64,000 nt of DNA from Streptomyces sp. MRC013 (GTDB taxonomy: Bacteria > Actinomycetota > Actinomycetes > Streptomycetales > Streptomycetaceae): NCBI RefSeq assembly GCF_023614235.1, contig NZ_CP094264.1, positions 3,472,001-3,536,000 on the forward strand, read 5' to 3'. A program made the position numbers and the translations under genes. A model generated the notes under the pieces. It did no database searches. It had not been told where the DNA came from and saw only the letters and a program-made list of their open reading frames with translations. The number at the start of each line of letters is the position of its first letter. The first letter of the stretch is position 1. Positions 52,871 to 60,629 of the stretch are shown piece by piece.

Positions 52871-52903
52871 AAAAACCCCGCACCTTGGATTCCAGGGTGC
52901 GGG
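52871..52903 (-). terminator. Terminator between rdgB and the tRNA/HNH unit
   Basis: CCCGCACC (52877-52884) pairs with GGTGCGGG (52896-52903). On the minus strand the hairpin is followed by GTTTTT, a proper T run, so it mainly ends transcripts from the tRNA side; it may also stop rdgB. Confidence 0.8.
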
Positions 52904-52917
52904 ACCTTTCCGTCTTG

Positions 52918-52990
52918 TGCGCCCGGTCGGATTCGAACCGACAAACACGACCACCTAAAGATCGCCGCTCAGCCCTTGGCGTACGGGCGC
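52918..52990 (-). tRNA. tRNA with UAG anticodon (Leu-CUA reading) but short variable loop
   Basis: 73-nt cloverleaf on the minus strand. Acceptor GCGCCCG/CGGGCGC (7 perfect pairs), D stem CGC/GCG, anticodon stem CGATC/GGTCG, loop TTTAGGT with anticodon UAG (plus 52955-52957), 5-nt variable loop TGTTT, T arm GTCGG-TTCGAAT-CCGAC, discriminator A; CCA not encoded. The anticodon loop is that of tRNA-Leu(UAG), but bacterial tRNA-Leu is class II with a long variable arm, which is absent. Charging identity is therefore uncertain. It starts 11 bases after the HNH gene's stop. Confidence 0.85.
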
Positions 52991-53001
52991 CTGGCCGCGC
53001 T

Positions 53002-53697
53002 CTACTCTACTGGCCCGGATCCCCTGCCGGGAGGGAGATGCCGGCCACCTCCTCGCGGCCGGCCTCCGCGGCACCAGGTGCCGGTGACGGCGTGGCAGTT
53101 GGGACACAGCAGCCGCAGGTTCTCGCGCCGGTCGTCGCTCCAGTCGCCGTTGATGTGGTCGACCTCCAGTGTCATGGGTTTCCCTAGCCATTCGGGCCCG
53201 GTCCCGCATTCGGCACACGCCTCGGGCACACCGACCTCGCGGAGCGCGCGGCGCAGGAGGAGGGTCCTGGTCCGACGCTCACCGCCGTGCTTGACCAGGA
53301 TCTCCTCGGCGCGTCTGACCGGTGTTGCGCCCGGCTTGCCGCGCTGGTGCGCCTGCCCCAGGAAATGCGCGGTCGAAAGGCCGTCCTCGGTCACCCACTG
53401 ACGGAACTTCCTGCGCTGGGTGCCGCTGTCCGGTCGGCCCAGCCGGCGCAGCGCCTCGGCGAGGGAGACCGACTCGGCGACCGCCTCACGCAGTTCGCCG
53501 GGAGCCGGCCGGACCGAGCCCCCGCAGGGGGTGAGGTGCGAGATGTCGATGCCGAACCGTGCGAACCGTCCGACGAGGTACGTGCGGAGCTTGCCATACG
53601 GCCGTGTGCCGAGGAAGGCGATGACCTCGTCCAGGTTCGAGCACTGCTCGGCCGCCTGCACCAGGCGCTCACGGGTGTACTTCACGCCGCCGCTCAC
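53002..53697 (-). CDS. HNH endonuclease, second of a tandem pair
   Basis: 231 residues from GTG 53697 (overlapping the previous stop, GTGA; GTG 53685 is an alternative). Two N-terminal HTH-like repeats of about 50 residues (YTRERLVQAAEQCSNLDEVI ... FGIDISHLTP; LREAVAESVSLAEALRRLGR), then CAECGTG and an HNH domain LEVDHINGDWSDDRRENLRL, LCPNCHAVT. Homologous to the upstream protein; no methylase partner is present. Its stop is 11 bases from the tRNA, so the tRNA is probably transcribed with it. Confidence 0.82.
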   Translation of the reverse strand: MSGGVKYTRERLVQAAEQCSNLDEVIAFLGTRPYGKLRTYLVGRFARFGIDISHLTPCGGSVRPAPGELREAVAESVSLAEALRRLGRPDSGTQRRKFRQWVTEDGLSTAHFLGQAHQRGKPGATPVRRAEEILVKHGGERRTRTLLLRRALREVGVPEACAECGTGPEWLGKPMTLEVDHINGDWSDDRRENLRLLCPNCHAVTGTWCRGGRPRGGGRHLPPGRGSGPVE

Positions 53698-54344
53698 CCG
53701 GCTCCTCCCATGGTGCGCCCCTTGGCACGGCCCCGGTAGCCGTCCGTCGTCGCGTGGCAGTTGGGACAGAGATAACGCAGATTGTCGATCCGGTTGTCGC
53801 GCCAGTCGCCGTCGACGTGATCGACCTCCAAGGGCAGAGGGCTGCCCCGCCAGACCGGTCCCGTGCCGCACAGGACGCACCGCTCGGGTACCCCCAGTGC
53901 CGCCATGGCGGACTTGAGCCGGTCGCTCGGGACACGCCTGGCCCGATCGGCGGGCTGCCGGACGAGCACGTGCTCCGGCGCCCCGGAGCGCCGGGGCACT
54001 CCGCGGCGTTCCGGTGCCCGGAAGTGCGAGATGTCGATGCCGTACGCCCTGACGCGGCGGCTGATGTGGGTGTGATGCCCGCCGACGACCCCGAGACCGA
54101 GGTGGCGCAGGACGTCGCACATGTTCGTGGACGCCGCGACCGCGGACTGGAGGATCTCCCTGGTCCACTTCGTCTCCCGTTCGAAGTGCGAGGTGTCCAC
54201 CCCCAGTCTCCTCATCCGCTCACGCAGGTAGCGCCGCGTCGGGCTCGACGGGTCCACACCGAGCCGCTCCAGCGCCTCCGACAGTGACCGCACCCCTTTG
54301 ACAGCCTCTTCCAGGCGTTCCTTTGTGTACAGGCTGACCGGCAT
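53694..54344 (-). CDS. HNH endonuclease, first of a tandem pair
   Basis: 216 residues from ATG 54344 with a strong GGAGGAACGG. Same architecture as its neighbour: HTH repeats YTKERLEEAVKGVRSLSEAL ... RLGVDTSHFERE and WTREILQSAVAASTNMCDVL ... YGIDISHF, then CVLCGTG, LEVDHVDGDWRDNRIDNLRY and LCPNCHATTDGYRG (HNH plus zinc Cys). The pair arose by duplication. The repeated HTH units are typical of site-specific (homing-type) nucleases. Confidence 0.83.
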   Translation of the reverse strand: MPVSLYTKERLEEAVKGVRSLSEALERLGVDPSSPTRRYLRERMRRLGVDTSHFERETKWTREILQSAVAASTNMCDVLRHLGLGVVGGHHTHISRRVRAYGIDISHFRAPERRGVPRRSGAPEHVLVRQPADRARRVPSDRLKSAMAALGVPERCVLCGTGPVWRGSPLPLEVDHVDGDWRDNRIDNLRYLCPNCHATTDGYRGRAKGRTMGGAG

Positions 54345-54483
54345 CCGTTCCTCCCCGCCCGGCCGTCTGTTCGCGGCCTCGTACGGAGTAACGAACCGGA
54401 CGCCGGGTGGTCACCCCCGGTGCGCGGGACGGCCCGTACCGCCGGTGGGGCGGTGCGGGCCGTCGGGGCGCCGGGGAGCGGGG

Positions 54484-54951
54484 TCAGAGACCCAGGTCCT
54501 TGATGATCTTCGCGACGTGGCCGGTGGCCTTGACGTTGTACAGGGCGCGCTCGACCCTGCCCTCCTCGTCGACGACCACCGTCGAGCGGATGACGCCCGT
54601 CACCGTCTTGCCGTACAGCTTCTTCTCGCCGTACGCGCCGTACGCCTCCAGCACCTTCTTCTCCGGGTCGCCGACCAGGGTGACCTTCAGCCCCTCCTTC
54701 TCCCGGAACCTCGCGAGCTTCTCCGGCCGGTCCGGCGACACGCCGATCACGTCGTAGCCGGCGTCCGCGAGGAGCCGGAGGTTGTCCGTGAAGTCGCACG
54801 CCTGCTTGGTGCAGCCGGGCGTGAGCGCCGCCGGGTAGAAGTAGACGATGACCTTGCGGCCCCGGTGGTCCGCGAGCGAGACCTCGTCGCCGTCCGCGTC
54901 GGTCAGGGTGAAGTCGGGGGCGGTGTCGCCGGGCTGCAGTCGCTCGCTCAT
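54484..54951 (-). CDS. bcp: Thioredoxin-dependent peroxiredoxin (Bcp/PrxQ)
   Basis: 155 residues. Reduces hydroperoxides with thioredoxin. DTAPDFTLTDADGDEVSLAD; YFYPAALTPGCTKQACDF has the peroxidatic Cys and the resolving Cys five residues later (C-x4-C), the PrxQ arrangement; the usual family sequence is PKAxTPGCT, here PAALTPGCT. Confidence 0.95.
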   Translation of the reverse strand: MSERLQPGDTAPDFTLTDADGDEVSLADHRGRKVIVYFYPAALTPGCTKQACDFTDNLRLLADAGYDVIGVSPDRPEKLARFREKEGLKVTLVGDPEKKVLEAYGAYGEKKLYGKTVTGVIRSTVVVDEEGRVERALYNVKATGHVAKIIKDLGL

Positions 54952-55093
54952 GGTTGTGGCTCTCCTCGACGGGGGTGCGGGCGGGTACCCGGTCGAGCCT
55001 AACGGGGGTCCGGGACGGCTCCCGGCCGGTCGAGCTGACAGACTGTCCGTGACGAGGAGACCGGAGATCACGACCACCAACGGAGGCAGCTCG

Positions 55094-55417
55094 GTGTCGG
55101 ACGCCAGGACCCCCGCGCAGATCGAGGCGGACATCGTCCGCCGGCGCGAGCAGCTCGCCGTCACGCTCGACGAGATCGGCGTACGGATGCACCCGAAGAC
55201 GATCGTCGGCGACGCGAAGGCGAAGGTGGTGTCGACGGTCGACGAGACGGCGGGCCGGGCCTTCGTCGCCGTCAACCGGATGCTGACCGATGCCAGGGCG
55301 CGCTTCGTGGACGGGACGGGGGCGCCGCGCCTGGAGCGGGTGGTGCCGGCGGCGCTCCTCGCCGTGGGTGTGATCGGGCTGGTCGTCGCGGTCTCCTCCC
55401 GCCGGCGGGCGCGCTGA
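55094..55417 (+). CDS. DUF3618 membrane-associated protein
   Basis: 107 residues from GTG 55094 (CGGAGGCAGCTCG). TPAQIEADIVRRREQLAVTL and DEIGVRMHPKTIVGDAKAKV are the DUF3618 signature; one C-terminal TM (VVPAALLAVGVIGLVVAVSS) with a basic tail. The family is linked to cell-envelope or phage-shock-like small proteins in actinobacteria, function unknown. Confidence 0.87.
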   Translation: MSDARTPAQIEADIVRRREQLAVTLDEIGVRMHPKTIVGDAKAKVVSTVDETAGRAFVAVNRMLTDARARFVDGTGAPRLERVVPAALLAVGVIGLVVAVSSRRRAR

Positions 55418-55464
55418 GGGGACCTCGCGGCGGGGCGGGGCGCCCGGGCGGGTAGGTTCGTGGG

Positions 55465-55803
55465 GTGAGCGAGAACACCCACGACAAGTTGCCCATCCGG
55501 ATGCTGCACGACCGGGTGCTGGTCCGGTCCGACGTCCCCGAGGGCGAGCGGCGCTCGGGAGGCGGCATCCTCATCCCGGCGACCGCCGCGGTGGGCCGCA
55601 GGCTGGCCTGGGCCGAGGTGGTCGCGGTCGGCCAGAACGTCCGCACGGTGGAGCCCGGCGACCGGGTCCTGTACGACCCGGAGGACCGCGCGGAGGTGGA
55701 GGTGCGCGGTGTGGCGTACGTGCTGATGCGCGAGCGGGACCTGCACGCGGTGGCCGCCGACCGCTTCGAGGGTTCGGTGGACTCCACGGGCCTCTACCTC
55801 TGA
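55465..55803 (+). CDS. GroES-like co-chaperonin-fold protein
   Basis: 112 residues from GTG 55465; TAGGTT (55453-55458) six bases before it implies a leaderless mRNA. Core PIRMLHDRVLVRSDVPEGER, SGGGILIPATAAVGRR and VEPGDRVLYDPEDRAEVEVR follow the chaperonin-10 fold, but the N- and C-termini differ from GroES, and no groEL is adjacent. It is a GroES paralogue whose partner is unknown. Confidence 0.85.
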   Translation: MSENTHDKLPIRMLHDRVLVRSDVPEGERRSGGGILIPATAAVGRRLAWAEVVAVGQNVRTVEPGDRVLYDPEDRAEVEVRGVAYVLMRERDLHAVAADRFEGSVDSTGLYL

Positions 55804-55833
55804 CACCGCCGGCCGCCGCCGCGGCCGGCGGCA

Positions 55834-55877
55834 CCCGACGAGACGCGCCGTACCGGGTCACGAGGCGAAGACGACGC
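55834..55877 (+). promoter_or_regulatory. Guanidine-III (ykkC-III) riboswitch
   Basis: CCCGACGAGACGCGCCGTAC (55834-55853) and CGGGTCACGAGGCGAAGACG (55854-55873), then ACGC, match the ykkC-III aptamer. P1 CCCG (55834-55837) pairs with CGGG (55854-55857), where I recall CCGG/CCGG in Thermobifida: a covarying change. GCGCCGT (55844-55850) pairs with ACGACGC (55871-55877) with one mismatch. The GACGAG and GAAGACG bulge elements are intact. It lies 37 bp before the exporter gene. Confidence 0.88.
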
Positions 55878-55914
55878 AGATCGAGAACTCCGTCCCGAAG
55901 GGTGTTGTGGTGCC

Positions 55915-56235
55915 ATGGCCTGGGTCCTGCTCGTCGTCGCCGGTCTGCTGGAGGTCGGCTGGTCGGTGGGGATGAAGTACACCGACGGCTTCACCCGTCT
56001 GTGGCCGACGGTCCTGACCTGCCTGGGCATCGTCGCCAGCATGGTCCTGCTGGCCCAGGCCGCCAGGACGCTGCCGATCGGTACGGCGTACGGCGTGTGG
56101 GTCGGCATCGGCGCGGCCGGTGCGGCGGTGTTCGGGATGCTCGTCCTCGGCGAGCCCGTCACCGCCGCGCGGATCTTCTTCGTCTGTCTGCTGCTGGTCG
56201 CCGTGGTGGGGCTCAAGGTCACGTCGGGCGGGTGA
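55915..56235 (+). CDS. gdx: Guanidinium exporter of the SMR family
   Basis: 106 residues, four TM helices. AWVLLVVAGLLEVGWSVGMK with the essential Glu in LEVGWS, W and the G-M-K-Y-T sequence typical of the Gdx (SugE) branch, not the EmrE branch. Works as an antiparallel dimer, exporting guanidinium against protons. Control by the guanidine-III riboswitch directly upstream confirms the assignment. ATG 55915. Confidence 0.94.
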   Translation: MAWVLLVVAGLLEVGWSVGMKYTDGFTRLWPTVLTCLGIVASMVLLAQAARTLPIGTAYGVWVGIGAAGAAVFGMLVLGEPVTAARIFFVCLLLVAVVGLKVTSGG

Positions 56236-56252
56236 GGTCCCGCGGGTGCGTG

Positions 56253-56285
56253 CCGGGGCCCCGCCGGCGTGCGGCGGGGCCCCGG
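56253..56285. terminator. Bidirectional 14-bp terminator between gdx and the PBP
   Basis: CCGGGGCCCCGCCG (56253-56266) pairs perfectly with CGGCGGGGCCCCGG (56272-56285), 5-nt loop GCGTG, between two convergent genes. Confidence 0.85.
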
Positions 56286-56367
56286 GGGCGCCGTGCGGTG
56301 GTGCCGTCCTGGGCCCCGGGGTGCCGTTCCGGGGCGCGGTGGCGCCGTGCCGTGGTGCGGCGCGGTG

Positions 56368-58599
56368 TCATCCCGTGGCGGGGAACCCGTCCGGGGTGGT
56401 CGCCCGGCCGGGGGGCGAGGGGTCCCGGGACGGTTGCGGGGGCCGGTCGTCCGTCACCTGGCCGGTGGTGTCCTCGGCGCCCACCTCCTCGGTGAGGTCC
56501 TCCGGGTGCCGGTCCTCCTCGACCTCCGCGCCCTCCGGGAGCTGCAGGTCGAAGTCGCGGGGCGGGGTGCCCTCCAGGGCCGTGCCCGTGTAGTGGGCCC
56601 ACACCTCGGCGGGGGCGCCGCCGCCGTTGACGCGGGCCATGCCCATCGCGCCGTAGAGCGGTTTCTGCGCGCCGGTCCCCGGGTCCTGGCCCATCAGCGC
56701 GACCACGGTCGCCAGGTCCGGGGTGTACCCCGCGAACCAGGCGGCCTTGTCGTCCTCGGCGGTGCCGGTCTTCCCGGCGGCCGGGCGGCCCGCCGCCCGC
56801 GCCGCGGTGCCGGTGCCGCCTTCGACGACGCCGCGCAGGACGGCCGTCGTCGTGTCGGCGGCCTCGCGGCTCACGGCCTGGCGGGCGCCGGATCCGGCGG
56901 CCGGCAGCGGCAGGGGGCGGTCGCCGTCGGGGTCGATCCGTTCGACCTTCTCGACCAGGGTGTACAGGCCCCGCCTGCCGTGGTTGGCGAGCGTGGCGTA
57001 CGCCTCCGCCATGTCCAGGACGCTCGCCGTGGCGGGGCCGAGGGCGATGGAGGGGGACGCGGTCAGGTCCGGGGTGTCGGCCGGCAGGCCGAGCGAGATC
57101 GCCGTCCGCTTCACCTTCTTCGGCCCGACGTCCACGGCGAGCTGTGCGTAGACGGCGTTCACCGACCGGTCGGTGGCGGTGTGGAGGGGGATGCCGCCGT
57201 AGGACATGTCGTCCTCGTTGGCGGGGGCGTAGGCCTTGCCGGTCCAGCCCTCGACGGGGCGCTTGTTGGTGCCGTCGTAGACGGTGTTCGGGGTGATCGG
57301 CTCGCCGTGCTGGGTGGTGGCGCCGTACGCGACGGCGGAGGCCAGGACGAACGGTTTGAAGGTGGAACCGACCTGGTAGTCGCGGCGGGTCGCGTTGTTG
57401 ACGTACTGGCGGGTGTAGTCGACGCCGCCGTACAGGGCGACGACCCTGCCGGTGGCGGGTTCGATGGACGCGCCGCCGACCCGGACGTACCGGTCGGCGG
57501 GGTTCGCCTCCGGGTCGAGCCGGTCGAGCACCTGCTGCCGCACGGCCTCGTCGAAGGCGTCCATCCGGTCCTTGCGCAGGGTGGTCGTGATGCGGTAGCC
57601 GCCGGCCGCGAGCGCCTTCTCGGAGAGGATGCCGTGGCGGGCGAGGAAGGCGTTGACGGCCTGTACGGCGTAGCCGCGCTGGCCGGCCAGGCCGGCGGTG
57701 GGGTGGGAGGGGAGGACCTCGGGGAACCGCAGGACGGACCGCTGGGCCGCGGTCAGCCATCCCTCCTGGACCATGGCGTCCAGCACGTAGTTCCACCGGG
57801 CCAGGGCGCGGGCGCGGTTGGAGGGGCGTGCGCCCACGTCGTACGCGCTGGGGGCGTTGAGGAGCGAGGCCAGGTAGGCGCTCTCGGCGGTGTCGAGTTC
57901 CCGGACGTCCTTGCCGTAGTACGCCTGGGCGGCGGCTTGTGCGCCGTAGGCGTTGCGGCCGTAGTAGCTGGTGTTGAGGTAGCCCTCCAGGATCTCGTCC
58001 TTGGGCTTGGCGCGGTCCAGTTTGACCGCGATGAAGAACTCCTTCACCTTGCGGGTCACGGTGCGCTCCTGGCCCAGGTAGTAGTTCTTCACGTACTGCT
58101 GGGTGATCGTCGAACCGCCCTGGGTGCCCTTGCCGGTGACGGTGTTCCAGGAGGCGCGGAGCAGCGCCCCGGGGTCGACGCCCGGTTCGGTGTAGAAGTC
58201 GCGGTCCTCGGCTGCGAGGACGGCCTGCCGCAGGGGGCGGGGGACGCGGTCGAGGGGGACGCTCTCCCGGTTGACCCGGCCGGCCTGGGCGAGCGGGCTG
58301 CCGTCCGCGTACAGGTAGACGTTGGCCTGGGCGGTCGCGGCGGCGTTGGCGGGCGGGATCTCGATCAGGTGGTACCCGGCGAGGAAGCCGCCGCCGAGGA
58401 GGAGGGCGGTGAGGAGGAGGCCGCCGAGGACCGTCCGCCGGGTGGGGACGGCCCTGCGCCATCCGGTGCGCCGGGGCCGGGCTTGGGTCCGGGCCTGGGG
58501 GCGGGGGCGGTCGCGGCGGGGCGGGCGGGGGGCGGGCTGGACGCTGGGGTCACGGGGCTCCCAGCCCCGGGCTGGGGGCTGCGGCGGGGCGTCGCTCAC
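56368..58599 (-). CDS. Class A penicillin-binding protein (transglycosylase-transpeptidase)
   Basis: 743 residues from GTG 58599 (GGAGACCCA upstream). Cytoplasmic Pro/Arg-rich tail 1-56, one TM (about 57-76), GT51 domain with catalytic EDRDFY (131-136) and GGSTITQQYVKN, then the transpeptidase with SxxK (Ser412-Thr-Phe-Lys415), SVN (479-481) and KTG (610-612). C-terminal tail is acidic/Pro-rich. Builds and cross-links peptidoglycan outside the membrane. Upstream region has two strong palindromes (listed). Divergent from an ABC exporter operon. Confidence 0.94.
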   Translation of the reverse strand: MSDAPPQPPARGWEPRDPSVQPAPRPPRRDRPRPQARTQARPRRTGWRRAVPTRRTVLGGLLLTALLLGGGFLAGYHLIEIPPANAAATAQANVYLYADGSPLAQAGRVNRESVPLDRVPRPLRQAVLAAEDRDFYTEPGVDPGALLRASWNTVTGKGTQGGSTITQQYVKNYYLGQERTVTRKVKEFFIAVKLDRAKPKDEILEGYLNTSYYGRNAYGAQAAAQAYYGKDVRELDTAESAYLASLLNAPSAYDVGARPSNRARALARWNYVLDAMVQEGWLTAAQRSVLRFPEVLPSHPTAGLAGQRGYAVQAVNAFLARHGILSEKALAAGGYRITTTLRKDRMDAFDEAVRQQVLDRLDPEANPADRYVRVGGASIEPATGRVVALYGGVDYTRQYVNNATRRDYQVGSTFKPFVLASAVAYGATTQHGEPITPNTVYDGTNKRPVEGWTGKAYAPANEDDMSYGGIPLHTATDRSVNAVYAQLAVDVGPKKVKRTAISLGLPADTPDLTASPSIALGPATASVLDMAEAYATLANHGRRGLYTLVEKVERIDPDGDRPLPLPAAGSGARQAVSREAADTTTAVLRGVVEGGTGTAARAAGRPAAGKTGTAEDDKAAWFAGYTPDLATVVALMGQDPGTGAQKPLYGAMGMARVNGGGAPAEVWAHYTGTALEGTPPRDFDLQLPEGAEVEEDRHPEDLTEEVGAEDTTGQVTDDRPPQPSRDPSPPGRATTPDGFPATG

Positions 58600-58647
58600 T
58601 GGGTCTCCGGCACGGTTGCGGTCATGGGCGTGATCACTGTCCGAATT

Positions 58648-58662
58648 GTGATGTTTTATCAC
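58648..58662. promoter_or_regulatory. Perfect 5+5 inverted repeat upstream of the PBP
   Basis: GTGAT-GTTTT-ATCAC. Half-sites 15 bp overall, in a strikingly AT-rich patch, 49 bp before the PBP start. Next to a second palindrome (58666-58678). Likely operator or promoter element. Confidence 0.55.
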
Positions 58663-58665
58663 TCT

Positions 58666-58678
58666 TGCACATAGTGCA
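58666..58678. promoter_or_regulatory. Perfect TGCAC-ATA-GTGCA palindrome
   Basis: 13-bp perfect dyad between the PBP gene (minus) and the ABC operon (plus), three bases from GTGAT-N5-ATCAC. Could bind a small dimeric regulator; none adjacent. Confidence 0.5.
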
Positions 58679-58825
58679 CCGCGCCGAGCCCCGACCCGTG
58701 CATCCCGTTCCGGGTCGCCACCGCCGACGCGAAAAGCGGTCGCCCGTCCGGCACCCGACTGGCTAGGCTCGTCGGCTTCGAGGACCCGCCGAACCGGCGG
58801 GCGCGGCCGGAGGGGGGACGGTGGC

Positions 58826-59626
58826 ATGGGGCTGTACTGGGCCGTCCTGACCGGCGGTTTCCGCCGCCACGCCACCTACCGGGTGGCCACCGCCGCCGGC
58901 GTGTTCACCAACACGGTCTTCGGCTTCGTCCTGGCGTTCACCTACACGGCCCTGTGGGACGAGCGCCCCCGCCTCGGCGGCTACGACGCGGCCGAGGCCC
59001 TGACGTACGTCTGGCTGGGCCAGTCCCTGCTCGCCGCCTGCTCCCTGATGGGCGGCGGCGCCGAGGAGGAGCTGATCCAGCGCATCAGGACCGGTGACGT
59101 CGCCGTCGACCTCCACCGGCCCGCCGACCTCCAGCTGTGGTGGTTCGCGGCCGACCTGGGGCGCGCCGCCTTCCAGCTGCTCGGCCGGGGGGTCGTCCCG
59201 ATGGCGGTCGGCGCGCTCGTCTTCGACCTGGCGCTGCCCGAACACCCCCTCACCTGGCTCGCCTTCGCGGTGTCGGTGCTGCTCGGCGTCGCGGTGGGCT
59301 TCGCGCTCCGGTACCTGGTCGCGCTCTCCGTGTTCTGGCTGCTCGACGGGGCGGGGGTGGTGCAGGCGGCGTGGCTGTCGGGGGTGTTCTTCTCCGGGAT
59401 GCTGCTGCCGCTGACCGTCTTCCCCGGCGTGCTCGGCGAGGTCGCCCGGACGCTGCCCTGGGCGTCGGTGCTCCAGGTCCCGGCCGACGTGTTCCTGGAG
59501 AAGCGGACCGGCTGGGCGCTGCCGGAGGCGTACGCCTTCCAGACGGGCTGGGCCCTGGTGCTGCTGGCCGCGGGCCGCGCGCTCCAGGCGGTCGCGACGC
59601 GGCGGGTGGTGATCCAGGGTGGCTGA
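58826..59626 (+). CDS. ABC-2 type permease, first of a three-gene exporter
   Basis: 266 residues, six TM helices (VFTNTVFGFVLAFTYTALWD; VVPMAVGALVFDLALP; WLSGVFFSGMLLPLTVFPGV). Matches the COG4587 permease group that works with a COG3694 permease and a COG4586 ATPase, both present downstream. ATG 58826 after GGAGGGGGGACGG. Likely exports a lipid, peptide or drug; not predictable. Confidence 0.88.
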   Translation: MGLYWAVLTGGFRRHATYRVATAAGVFTNTVFGFVLAFTYTALWDERPRLGGYDAAEALTYVWLGQSLLAACSLMGGGAEEELIQRIRTGDVAVDLHRPADLQLWWFAADLGRAAFQLLGRGVVPMAVGALVFDLALPEHPLTWLAFAVSVLLGVAVGFALRYLVALSVFWLLDGAGVVQAAWLSGVFFSGMLLPLTVFPGVLGEVARTLPWASVLQVPADVFLEKRTGWALPEAYAFQTGWALVLLAAGRALQAVATRRVVIQGG

Positions 59627-60626
59627 TGTCCCTCCGCCGGAGCGCCCCGGAGCCGCGGGGCCCGGCGCGCCCTCCCCGGCGGCGCCCGCACGCGCCGCCC
59701 CCGGGCCGTCGGCCGGCGGCCTCCCCGCCCCGCGCCCGCACGCGCCGCGCCCCGCCCGCCCGACGGGGAGGGCACCGCGCCACGGGGGCGGGCCGGGCCC
59801 CGCCGGGCGCGTGGCGGCGGTCGCGGACGGGCTGCGCGCGTACCGGCTGATCGCCGTCATGTGGATCCGCTCCACGATGGCGTACCGCCTCTCCTTCGCC
59901 ATGACGCTGCTGACCAACCTGGTGGCGAACTTCTTCGACTTCGTGGTGATCCTGCTGATGTTCGGCCACGTGCGGGGCCTGGGCGGGTTCGCCTTCGGCG
60001 AGGTGGCGTTCCTGTACGGGACGACGAGCACCGCCTTCGGACTGGCCGACCTGGCGATGGGCCAGGTGGAGAAGGTCGGGCGGCGCGTGCGGGACGGCAC
60101 GCTCGACACGTTCCTGGTGCGCCCGGCGCCCGTCCTGGCGCAGGTGGCCGCCGACCGGTTCGCGCTGCGGCGGCTCGGCCGGCTTGCGCAGGGGCTGCTG
60201 GTGCTGGTGTGGTCGCTGGCGGTGCTGGAGGGCGTCGAGTGGACGCCGCTGAAGGCGCTGACGGTGCCGCTGACGGTCGTGACGGGCGCCCTGATCTTCG
60301 GATCGCTGATGACGGCCGGGGCGGCGTTCCAGTTCTGGGCGCAGGACGCCGCGGAGGTCGCCAACTCCTTCACGTACGGCGGGAACACCCTCCTGCAGTA
60401 CCCGCCGTCGATCTTCGCCGTCGAACTGGTGCGGGGTGCCGTCTACGTCGTGCCGCTGGCGTTCGTCAACTGGGTGCCCGCCTCGTACGTGCTGGGCCGG
60501 GAGGCGCCGGCCGGGCTGCCGCCGTGGGCGGCCTTCGCCTCCCCGGCGGTCGCCGCGGGGTGCGTCGTACTGGCGGGACTGGCGTGGCGCGCGGGGATCC
60601 GTTCGTACCGGAGCACGGGGAGCTGA
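59619..60626 (+). CDS. ABC-2 type permease, second subunit
   Basis: 335 residues from GTG 59619, overlapping the previous gene by 8 bp. An extended Pro/Ala-rich head of about 65 residues, then [60 protein letters not shown] and later TM helices (COG3694 type). A later start around residue 70 is possible, given how unusual the head is. Confidence 0.86.
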   Translation: MADVPPPERPGAAGPGAPSPAAPARAAPGPSAGGLPAPRPHAPRPARPTGRAPRHGGGPGPAGRVAAVADGLRAYRLIAVMWIRSTMAYRLSFAMTLLTNLVANFFDFVVILLMFGHVRGLGGFAFGEVAFLYGTTSTAFGLADLAMGQVEKVGRRVRDGTLDTFLVRPAPVLAQVAADRFALRRLGRLAQGLLVLVWSLAVLEGVEWTPLKALTVPLTVVTGALIFGSLMTAGAAFQFWAQDAAEVANSFTYGGNTLLQYPPSIFAVELVRGAVYVVPLAFVNWVPASYVLGREAPAGLPPWAAFASPAVAAGCVVLAGLAWRAGIRSYRSTGS

Positions 60627-60629
60627 CAC

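Noticed and set aside
52918..52990. Amber-suppressor tRNA
   Set aside because: The anticodon is 5'-UAG-3', which reads CUA (Leu). A suppressor of UAG stops would need CUA as its anticodon.
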